Source: Promethearchaeota archaeon
GTDB lineage: Archaea; Asgardarchaeota; Lokiarchaeia; Sigynarchaeales; SOKP01
Assembly (NCBI GenBank): GCA_019057975.1
Contig: JAHLWJ010000200.1
Location: 1-7,981, forward strand
DNA length: 7,981 nucleotides
Direction of reading: 5' to 3'
Shown: in pieces, positions 1 to 5,558 of the stretch
Layout of the letters: each line of letters starts with the position of its first letter
Numbering within the stretch: position 1 is the stretch's first letter
The notes under the pieces: model-generated
The model's database searches: none
Told to the model about the DNA's origin: nothing
Seen by the model: the letters and a program-made list of their open reading frames with translations, nothing else
Program-made: the position numbers and the translations under genes

Positions 1-208
1 GAGTAGGTTCATATACTGGTTCAGGTTCTGGCTCTGGAGTAGGTTCATATACTGGCTCTGGTTCAGGCTCTGGTTCTGGTTCAGGCTCCGGAGTAGGCTC
101 ATATGCGGGTTCAGGCTCAGGCTCTGGAGTAGGTTCATATACTGGTTCTGGTTCAGGCTCTGGTTCAGGCTCTGGAGTAGGTTCATATGCTGGTTCAGGC
201 TCAGGTTC
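1..208 (-). repeat. In-frame (V/A)YEPT(PE)nP coding repeat
   Basis: This stretch encodes five copies of (V/A)YEPT separated by Pro-Glu runs of varying length: reading toward the C-terminus, (PE)nP with n = 4, 3, 5 and 3, the fifth spacer being cut by the window edge. The bases repeat imperfectly: CCT/CCA/CCG/CCC and GAA/GAG are mixed, so protein sequence is better conserved than DNA. That argues for selection on the peptide plus occasional in-frame gain and loss of PE units. Pro-Glu repeats usually form stiff, extended, acidic linkers or stalks. The regularly placed Tyr could be a contact or modification site, but that is inference. Confidence 0.95.
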
Positions 209-742
209 TATAATAGGTTGATAGGTAGGTTGAGTTCTTAATATGGATTCATATAACGGTTCCGGTTCGACCTCTTTTAATGGTTCTCTACTTTTTTCCT
301 TTAGTTTTCTCTTAAAATCTTTTTCTACTACCTTTTCATCACCAGAAATAAATTGAAAAATTATGAAAGGATTACTCCGGGGTCTTTCAATTAATTGACC
401 CAAAAATATTCTTTTCGGTTTAATTCTTTTATTGTTTATTCTTAATTCTACTGCGAAATTACCAGATGTAAAAAAATCGAATCCATTTATCCTACCTCTT
501 TCAGTAGCACTCCATTGAATTAAATTTGTCGTAGTTTTATGAATTTTAACCTCAGTCTGAGGTCTCGCGATTTTTGTTATTTTTAGTTTGTTTTGATGTG
601 ATATTTTCCCCTGAAAGGTTTTTTTTTTATTCCCTTTTGTAGTCCATCTCAAATGGAAGCCATCAGTTTGTTTCCATAGCACATAACCCAAGAATTGACC
701 CGAACTGAATTTTGGGCGTCCTCTAATGTTATTTACTTTCAT
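1..742 (-). CDS. Partial gene: beta-rich N-terminal domain with Pro-Glu repeat tail, function unknown
   Basis: An open frame runs from ATG at 742 off the left edge without a stop: 247 complete codons. An in-frame TGA lies three codons before the ATG, so this is the first possible start; no clear ribosome binding site is seen. Residues 1-135 look like a compact beta-rich domain: [19 protein letters not shown] (15-33), FQGKI (43-47), INGFDFF (85-91) and a hydrophobic strand ending RIFLGQ (111-116). This layout (a DGFHLRW strand, then F-x-G-x-I, then xGFDF) recalls uncharacterised bacterial and archaeal proteins, but I cannot name the family. Residues 138-160 are Lys/Glu-rich, and from residue 177 the chain is almost pure Pro-Glu with YEPT spacers. 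There is no signal peptide or membrane segment, so it is probably cytoplasmic. The 10-A run at codons 39-42 is kept in frame. Function unknown; the C-terminus is missing. Confidence 0.82.
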   Translation of the reverse strand, partial: MKVNNIRGRPKFSSGQFLGYVLWKQTDGFHLRWTTKGNKKKTFQGKISHQNKLKITKIARPQTEVKIHKTTTNLIQWSATERGRINGFDFFTSGNFAVELRINNKRIKPKRIFLGQLIERPRSNPFIIFQFISGDEKVVEKDFKRKLKEKSREPLKEVEPEPLYESILRTQPTYQPIIEPEPEPAYEPTPEPEPEPEPEPVYEPTPEPEPEPAYEPTPEPEPEPEPEPEPVYEPTPEPEPEPVYEPT

Positions 743-793
743 TTTTATTCATTATTTTAGCTTAAATCTCTATTAAATTATGAAACAATTTGG

Positions 794-810
794 TAATATA
801 TATATTTATA
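794..810 (-). promoter_or_regulatory. TATA-like box before the Pro-Glu repeat gene
   Basis: On the minus strand this reads as an A/T stretch containing TATAAATATATATA, about 55-65 bases before the ATG at 742. An archaeal start site some 25 bases downstream would give a leader of roughly 35 bases. It lies in the 118-base gap after the longin gene on the same strand, so the repeat gene may have its own promoter rather than depend on read-through. Such boxes arise easily by chance in DNA this AT-rich. Confidence 0.35.
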
Positions 811-860
811 TTTTTGTCAGTTTTAAAACTAATTTAGGAGGATAGATTAAATTATAATAA

Positions 861-1244
861 TTATAAGTTTGCCAATATCCTGTCTACTTTTTCTTTGATA
901 TCCAATTGAGCAGAAGATGGATCTTTTAAAATATGTTTGGTCTCGATAAAGATATTAGTGCTAATCTGCTTCATTGATTTAAGATCTACATCTCCTTCAA
1001 TAACAAACACAAAATAAATAGATTTTTGATCCCCAAACAATTCTTTTGTTATAATAGTTATTTCATAATTTTCACCGTATGTAATAGTGGCAATTTCTTC
1101 TTTAAATAACTTTTTTCCGATTGCTCCGATTGCTGAAATTAAACCACTAAAAATTGCGGGATTTATTTCATCTAAATGGGGATCTATCTTCTTAGAATAA
1201 AAGGGATAACCCTGAGAATCACAGACTAAAATTGATTTTATCAT
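861..1244 (-). CDS. Small longin-like domain protein (127 aa)
   Basis: This is a complete single-domain protein of 127 residues. The order of predicted elements is strand-strand-helix-strand-strand-strand-helix: KSILVCDSQG (3-12), YPFYSKK, a hydrophobic helix AIFSGLISAIGAIGKKLF (30-47), IATITYG, YEITIITKE, IYFVFVIEG, then a long helix with IFIETKHIL. Starting with two strands before the first helix fits longin rather than Roadblock/LC7 proteins. In eukaryotes longin domains serve SNAREs, adaptor subunits and GTPase regulators; Asgard archaea carry many stand-alone copies whose partners are mostly unknown. No membrane anchor is present, so it is probably cytosolic. There is no strong ribosome binding site before the ATG, and a TATA-like box lies about 45 bases upstream. 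The fold call rests on pattern reading only. Confidence 0.8.
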   Translation of the reverse strand: MIKSILVCDSQGYPFYSKKIDPHLDEINPAIFSGLISAIGAIGKKLFKEEIATITYGENYEITIITKELFGDQKSIYFVFVIEGDVDLKSMKQISTNIFIETKHILKDPSSAQLDIKEKVDRILANL

Positions 1245-1286
1245 GATTTTTTTACTTCTTATTGTCTTAAATTTTTCAGTTATACG

Positions 1287-1296
1287 AATATATAGA
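1287..1296 (-). promoter_or_regulatory. TATA-like box before the small longin gene
   Basis: The minus strand reads TCTATATATT here, centred about 47 bases before the ATG at 1244. A start site about 25 bases downstream would leave a leader near 20 bases. The distance fits an archaeal promoter. The region is AT-rich, so chance occurrence is possible. Confidence 0.35.
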
Positions 1297-1612
1297 TTTC
1301 TTATTTTTAACTTTCAGCTTATACTAAAACTTGAGATGATTGAAATATTACTAAGTCTAGAAATCGAACCTAAAATTTTCCCTTATTATTTATATTAGAT
1401 GACGTGCTAATAGCAAGTTATAAATATTTCAAAATCAGATAGTAAATACATTAAATATATTCTAAAAGGAAATTTCTATATTTTTGTATAAAATATGAAT
1501 TTTCGTTATGATATCACATAATCAAAGAGTTTCTAAAAGTAATATTAAGCTTTACTTCATTATTAAATCACGGGGATAATTTGGAAGAATTAATTAATGT
1601 CTTATTTCAAAT

Positions 1613-1620
1613 AAATATAA
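1613..1620 (+). promoter_or_regulatory. TATA-like box before the Cys-longin-TPR gene
   Basis: AAATATAA lies about 40 bases before the ATG at 1659. An expected start near 1640 would give a leader of about 20 bases that still includes the purine-rich ribosome binding site AAAGG at 1648-1652, six bases before the ATG. The combination of box, short leader and ribosome binding site supports 1659 as the start. Confidence 0.35.
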
Positions 1621-1658
1621 TCAGTTTATTGGGAAGTACAGAAAGGTAAAGGATTTAC

Positions 1659-3032
1659 ATGGTATATTTTCAGATTAATCCAGTTGGATTTAATTGTGGA
1701 ACGGATAAAAATAATTGTGATAAGTATCCAGATTTTTGTAAAGAATGCGTTCAAACTCAACTTGAAAAATTTGGTTTAGATCTTAAGCACAATGTAAAAT
1801 TTACGATTATTGACTCTGAAGAAAAACGAATTCAGATGTTCCAAAACCTAATATGGCAGAAGTTTTTAGATGTCTTAAATTTAAAACATATTTTATTAGT
1901 GGCAAAAGAGTCGGGGTTACTTATTATAGATTACCCGATTTCAGGGGCCGGAGTGAATACAGAATTATTAACAGGATTTATCCAAGCAAATATCACATTT
2001 TCAGAATCGGGTAGCTCTTCAAATATCATTGAAAACTATAGTAATCATCATCAATTTTATGAATTTCAATATGAGACCTTCAATATCCTACTAAAAAATG
2101 GACATTTCATCAGAATTTGCTTGGTGCTCGATCATAAAGCTTCAGAAAGTTTAAAAACTCTAGTGTCTGAATTTTTGCAAGATTATGAAGCTAGATATCT
2201 AGATAAACTTGAAAGACTTATCAATGCGGGATTCCTTAATTTTGAAGATACGATTAACTTTATCATAGACACGTTTAATATCAAATTAGTATTCCCTATG
2301 ATTCTTACCCATACTTTTTTACCTGAAATGTTAGAATCAATCAAAAAAAACCCTATACAAAAAGCTATAATTGATTTTGCTAAACAATTTTTAGCTTCAA
2401 AACAGTTCTTTTTTGTTATTAATTTACTCGACGAAGTCCAAAAAATTGTAAATATTGATGCGAACATACTTCTCTATGAGATTTCCCTCCTTTTAGAAAG
2501 AAATATAATCATTCCTACTTCGATTGAATTTGCAGAAACCAAGATCCTACAGTTCCAAGAAACACAAGCAATACGAATTGCTAATAATGAGCTAATTTCT
2601 TCAATAATCGCTAATGAGGATGAAATTAGTGAATTAAAAGAAAAAGCAAAATATATGAGTGAAGAAGAGGTTAAAACTTCAATTAACACTTATATTAGAA
2701 AGGCTGAAACTGCTGAAAGTGCCTTAATATATGTGGAAGCACAAAAAGAGTATGAGAAGGCTCTTTATTTAGCAACAGGTTTTGACATGAAAGAAGATAT
2801 TGGAAGGATTTCATTTATGGTTTTAGAGAATGACAAAAAAATCAGAGAATTAGATCTTGAGTATACACTAAATGCTGGAGAAAAAGCAGAGAAACGAAAA
2901 GATTACATTAATTCTATCAATTATTACAGACAAGGATTAATCCTTCTAAGAAAGGCTGAAGAGGTTAATGGTAATGAATCAAGAATTAAAAAACTAGAAA
3001 AAAAGATTCAAAATCTTCAAAAACGTCTGTAA
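1659..3032 (+). CDS. Four-cysteine / longin-like / TPR-like multidomain protein (457 aa)
   Basis: The protein has four visible parts. Residues 13-30 carry C13-x6-C20-x6-C27-x2-C30, which could bind zinc or another metal. Residues about 57-180 look longin-like: helix, strands HILLVAKESGLLIIDYP (77-93), helix NTELLTGFIQAN (100-111), strands around YEFQYETFNILL and FIRICLVLD, then a long helix. The hydrophobic pattern parallels the 127-residue longin protein encoded at 861-1244. Residues 181-345 are mostly helical with no family I can name. Residues 348-437 hold two helix-pair units resembling TPRs (AQKEYEKALYLA at 361-372; YINSINYYRQGLILLRKAEE at 416-435), and residues 440-457 form a charged short coiled coil. 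No signal peptide or membrane segment is seen. AAAGG six bases before the ATG supports the start. An adaptor or scaffold role is inferred from the architecture; the exact function is unknown. Confidence 0.78.
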   Translation: MVYFQINPVGFNCGTDKNNCDKYPDFCKECVQTQLEKFGLDLKHNVKFTIIDSEEKRIQMFQNLIWQKFLDVLNLKHILLVAKESGLLIIDYPISGAGVNTELLTGFIQANITFSESGSSSNIIENYSNHHQFYEFQYETFNILLKNGHFIRICLVLDHKASESLKTLVSEFLQDYEARYLDKLERLINAGFLNFEDTINFIIDTFNIKLVFPMILTHTFLPEMLESIKKNPIQKAIIDFAKQFLASKQFFFVINLLDEVQKIVNIDANILLYEISLLLERNIIIPTSIEFAETKILQFQETQAIRIANNELISSIIANEDEISELKEKAKYMSEEEVKTSINTYIRKAETAESALIYVEAQKEYEKALYLATGFDMKEDIGRISFMVLENDKKIRELDLEYTLNAGEKAEKRKDYINSINYYRQGLILLRKAEEVNGNESRIKKLEKKIQNLQKRL

Positions 3033-3070
3033 AATAAAACTAATTTATTAATTTGTTTCAAATACATATA

Positions 3071-3879
3071 TTATTTATCTTCACTAATCTCTCCTTGTAG
3101 AACTTGAAGTAGTTCCTTTTTACTCTTTTTAATTTCATCATCCATCTCTTCATCTGGGGGAAACAAACCATTTTCATTCTCAATGTCAAGACTTGACATT
3201 CTCTCAATGAATCCTTCATATAAATCATCAATTATTTTATTTAAGTTCGAAATTGATTTTTTGATACCTGAGTTAGCTTTTGGAGGATCCTCATAAGAAC
3301 TTATCTCTCTACTAATTATTTTCAACTCTCTTGACATTTTTTCTAATGATTCAAAGATATATCGGTCATTTAATAGCAGTGTTATTTTCTCTTCTTCAAA
3401 TTTTTTTCTAGTCTCCTCCACAGTTTCCCAATATAAATTCTGTACTGAATTTTTAATTAAACTTTCATTTTCTATTATACGTTCTTTATCAATTTCATCA
3501 TGTTTGTTTAATTCATATGTGTAAAACCCCGTATAAATGTCTTCATTCGATTGCATCTGTTCTGAGAATTTTTTGCATACTAAAAACATACTTGCCTCAA
3601 TTTCAGGAGAAATTTGCTGATTAATAATTATTGAGATCATCACCATTTCTCTTTTACCACGAGCCCATTCTGAGGGAATTTGAAAGTAAAAATTTAGTAT
3701 TTTTAAATTTTCGAAAGAATGGGTAAAAAATTCTTCCTCGTTCTGCTGAGTCATGATATCATATAATCTATCTGATATTTCTTTACTCAGCTGAGTTTCT
3801 GGAAAAGAATAAAATATTGATGTACCTATTCTTGTATGAAAATATGATAATATAACAATCGTTTTTTTCTACACCCCAT
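3071..3879 (-). CDS. Longin-like protein with an early frameshift at an A7 run (269 aa if joined)
   Basis: The uninterrupted frame before 3754 continues back 36 codons with clear protein character: TIVILSYFHTRIGTSIFYSF and then a helix ending RLYDI, completing a strand-strand-helix start for the domain that follows. It contains no ATG, GTG or TTG. A start does exist at 3879 (ATG GGG TGT AGA AAA AAA) with an AAAGGAG ribosome binding site at 3886-3892, but in the other phase: unshifted it stops at TAG 3826-3828 after 17 codons. A -1 slip (or one extra A) in the A7 run at 3862-3868 joins them into a 269-residue protein. In the joined chain, two strands and a helix are followed by LKILNFYFQI, EMVMISIIIN and SPEIEASMFLVCKKF, then a charged helical C-terminal half. 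This fits a longin-like fold with a coiled tail. A sequencing error, programmed frameshift or real mutation all remain possible. The gene converges on the 457-residue gene with a 38-base gap. Confidence 0.7.
3862..3868 (-). other. Slippery A_AAA_AAA heptamer at the frame break
   Basis: Read from the ATG at 3879, the codons are AGA AAA AAA CGA, so the seven As sit as A_AAA_AAA, the classical phase for -1 slippage by two tRNAs. Moving back one base makes the next codon ACG and enters the long frame exactly. Seven As can also cause polymerase slippage or a homopolymer read error. No stimulatory hairpin or pseudoknot was obvious just downstream, where the sequence is very AT-rich. Confidence 0.75.
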
Positions 3880-3885
3880 TGTCTA

Positions 3886-3892
3886 CTCCTTT
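3886..3892 (-). promoter_or_regulatory. Strong ribosome binding site fixing the start at 3879
   Basis: The minus strand reads AAAGGAG, six bases before ATG at 3879. It is the best ribosome binding site in the window. The ATG at 3754, the first in the long frame, has none. This is the main reason for placing the start at 3879 despite the frame break. Confidence 0.7.
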
Positions 3893-3915
3893 AAATATTT
3901 ATAAGAAAATCTCAG

Positions 3916-3923
3916 CATATAAA
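3916..3923 (-). promoter_or_regulatory. TATA box for the frameshifted longin gene
   Basis: TTTATATG on the minus strand is centred about 40 bases before the ATG at 3879. A start site 25-27 bases downstream would fall at about 3893-3895, immediately before the AAAGGAG site, giving a short leader of about 15 bases. The consistent spacing of box, ribosome binding site and ATG supports expression from 3879. A second TATA-like stretch at 3893-3904 is too close to the ATG. Confidence 0.5.
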
Positions 3924-3998
3924 TGATTATATCTTTATTTATCTCTGACAATATATTAATAATTTATTATTATCAAAAATAGATAGAAATGTAAATTT

Positions 3999-4006
3999 AA
4001 AAAAAA
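3999..4006 (-). terminator. U-run directly after the aminotransferase stop
   Basis: Eight T residues on the minus strand follow the TAA at 4007-4009 directly, with further T-rich bases after them. Archaeal polymerase can terminate at such runs without a hairpin. It would separate the aminotransferase transcript from the longin-like gene 127 bases downstream, which has its own promoter. Confidence 0.4.
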
Positions 4007-5425
4007 TTAGAGAGATTTAATAGATTCCTTTAGTGTTTTTTCAAAGAGCTCACAGATTTTTTCTGTCTCCTCATCATTAATAATTAATGGTGGTTTGATT
4101 TTTAAGATGTTTTGAATGAAATAACCTGCTGTGGACATGATTTGCATTTGTTCACCAAAAAATATCCCATTTTTCCATCCAACATGCACCATTTTTTCTA
4201 ATAACTGATTATGGGGTTCTCGTGTATCAGTATCTTTCACAAATTCTACTCCAATAAATAAGCCAGGACCTCTAACATCCCCAATCTGAGGTATATCTTC
4301 AGAAAGATCTTTTATATGAGAAGTTATTTTCTTTCCTTGTTTATCAGCATTTTGGGGTATGTTGTTTTTTTGTAATATTTCAATATTTACTAAACATGCT
4401 GCCATCGCTAATGGAGGCGAAGCAAAAGTAGAATGTTCCTCGAACTCGGTTAACATACGAAGTTTAGGTGATGCTACCGTAATTCCAATGGGAACACCCG
4501 CAGCTGCTCCTTTAGTTAGGGTCATAATATCTGGTGAAATATCTTTATTATATGTAGATTCATACCATTCTGTACCAAACATTTTGCCTGTGCGGCCAAA
4601 ACCAGTTTGCGCTTCGTCATAGATTAGAAGAATTTTATTATTTTTGCAAATTTCCTTTAATCCTACTAAGAAATCGACGGGTGCAGGAATCTGACCTCCA
4701 GGACCCTGCATTGGTTCAATGATGCAGCCAATTGGTGTACCGGTAGGAAACATTTCTATGTTTTGCCGTACCATCTCCAAACATTCTAAATTGCATGATT
4801 TATCGCGTTTCCCGCCAAAAGTTTCCTTATAATTCCAAGGACAGCGAAAACAGTAAGGAAAAAAATTCCGCATCCAATGTTCTTGCCCAAAACCAGAAAA
4901 TCGCATTGGAAGACGTTGAGATGCACCCATCATTACTAAGTTTGACCCATGATAACCCCTTCGAAATACAATGAATTGATTTCCTTTTTTATTATTAATC
5001 AGTGCTAATCTAATTGCACATTCAAGAGCCCACCCTCCTCCAGAGTTGTTCACACTAACTCTACCGCCTTTTAATTGACCTGGTGCGATTTCTGCGATTT
5101 TATTAAAAAGTCTTATTCTTACGGGTGTAAGAAAATATGACCAAGAATGGGTAACTTGTTGAGATTGGACACTGAGAGCATAACTTATATCTGGATTATT
5201 ATGCCCTAAACTGTAAACCCATGCTTGAGAGGTGCAATCCAGTATTTCTTGTCCATCTTGAGTTTTAAAATAAATTGAACCGGGTTCGCGACTTCCTGTG
5301 ATAATATGTTCTCGAGCGTTAGTTAAAAGATGATTTTTCCGACATATTATTATTTCTTCTTCATTTAATGGATAAGTTAGAAGCCTATCAATCTCTTCCT
5401 TCTTTAGATATTTTGGTTCATTCAT
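4007..5425 (-). CDS. Class III PLP-dependent aminotransferase, GABA-aminotransferase/racemase type (472 aa)
   Basis: This is a soluble fold-type I PLP enzyme of normal length for the class III family. Visible landmarks are GYHG (157-160, where the aromatic residue stacks on PLP), IIEPMQGPGG (235-244), IYDEAQTGFGRTG (268-280) with D270 set to contact the PLP ring nitrogen, TLTKG with K305 as the Schiff-base lysine, HSTFASPPLAMAA (331-343) with a phosphate-contacting Thr, and RGPGLFIGVEF (385-395). The pair YCFRCP (191-196) plus C211 and C215 recalls archaeal GABA aminotransferases and amino-acid racemases of Pyrococcus type. The family usually moves amino groups between an omega- or alpha-amino acid and 2-oxoglutarate or pyruvate; some members racemise amino acids. 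Substrate cannot be settled here. Oddly, the phosphate loop reads NNSGGGWALE (126-135) instead of the usual SG(S/T)EAxE. A TATA-like box lies about 50 bases upstream; no ribosome binding site is evident. Confidence 0.93.
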   Translation of the reverse strand: MNEPKYLKKEEIDRLLTYPLNEEEIIICRKNHLLTNAREHIITGSREPGSIYFKTQDGQEILDCTSQAWVYSLGHNNPDISYALSVQSQQVTHSWSYFLTPVRIRLFNKIAEIAPGQLKGGRVSVNNSGGGWALECAIRLALINNKKGNQFIVFRRGYHGSNLVMMGASQRLPMRFSGFGQEHWMRNFFPYCFRCPWNYKETFGGKRDKSCNLECLEMVRQNIEMFPTGTPIGCIIEPMQGPGGQIPAPVDFLVGLKEICKNNKILLIYDEAQTGFGRTGKMFGTEWYESTYNKDISPDIMTLTKGAAAGVPIGITVASPKLRMLTEFEEHSTFASPPLAMAACLVNIEILQKNNIPQNADKQGKKITSHIKDLSEDIPQIGDVRGPGLFIGVEFVKDTDTREPHNQLLEKMVHVGWKNGIFFGEQMQIMSTAGYFIQNILKIKPPLIINDEETEKICELFEKTLKESIKSL

Positions 5426-5470
5426 GCTACATTAATATATTTCAAGTATTAAAAGAATTGTCAGAAATTG

Positions 5471-5478
5471 TTTTATAC
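5471..5478 (-). promoter_or_regulatory. TATA-like box for the aminotransferase gene
   Basis: GTATAAAA on the minus strand lies about 50 bases before the ATG at 5425, predicting a leader of about 20-25 bases. It shares the 133-base divergent gap with the acyl-CoA dehydrogenase promoter, so the two genes could be co-regulated, though no shared operator was recognised. Confidence 0.4.
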
Positions 5479-5516
5479 TAGTCAACACGTAGGCGTCTAG
5501 ATTTCTTCATATTTAA

Positions 5517-5525
5517 TTATATAAG
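5517..5525 (+). promoter_or_regulatory. TATA-like box for the acyl-CoA dehydrogenase gene
   Basis: TTATATAAG lies about 38 bases before the ATG at 5559. A start near 5546 would give a very short leader. The GGAG at 5540-5543 is 15 bases from the ATG, far for a ribosome binding site, so translation may be close to leaderless. Confidence 0.45.
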
Positions 5526-5558
5526 TTTTAATTAAGGATGGAGTATATCTAGAAAATT

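Larger units (their letters stand above)
1245..1658. other. Long divergent intergenic region
   Basis: These 414 bases separate two divergent genes and probably hold both promoters, at 1287-1296 (minus) and 1613-1620 (plus). I see no convincing RNA gene, tandem repeat or conserved small ORF. A 20-codon ORF from ATG 1336 to TAG 1398 has no ribosome binding site and no recognisable features. A short hairpin, GTGCTAATAGCAA near 1404-1416, is too weak to call a terminator. Confidence 0.6.

Noticed and set aside
836..842. AGGAGGA, a strong ribosome-binding-like site on the plus strand
   Set aside because: No start codon or ORF follows on the plus strand; it lies in the gap between two minus-strand genes.
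1340..1375. tRNA-like T-arm on the minus strand (GGTTCGATT with a 5-bp stem)
   Set aside because: No D-arm, anticodon arm or matching acceptor stem could be found on either side, so it is a chance match.
1512..1646. 45 stop-free codons in frame with, and directly before, the 457-residue gene
   Set aside because: They end in TAA 12 bases before the ATG and have no ATG start; the composition is that of AT-rich intergenic DNA and the ribosome binding site supports ATG 1659.
2183..2689. Two minus-strand ORFs of 94 and 71 codons (2183-2467 and 2474-2689)
   Set aside because: They lie opposite the well-supported 457-residue gene, show no domain features, and read as low-complexity Ser/Ile/Leu shadows.
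3071..3754. ATG 3754 as the start of the third longin-like gene
   Set aside because: No ribosome binding site precedes it and it would remove the first two strands of the domain, while the frame continues upstream with coding character to a good start at 3879 in another phase.
3785..3796. Perfect 12-base palindrome ACTCAGCTGAGT as an operator
   Set aside because: One or two such palindromes are expected by chance in 8 kb, and it falls inside the extended coding region.
4359..4622. Plus-strand ORF of 87 codons
   Set aside because: It lies opposite the conserved core of the aminotransferase (DEAQTG to TLTKG region) and has no features of its own.
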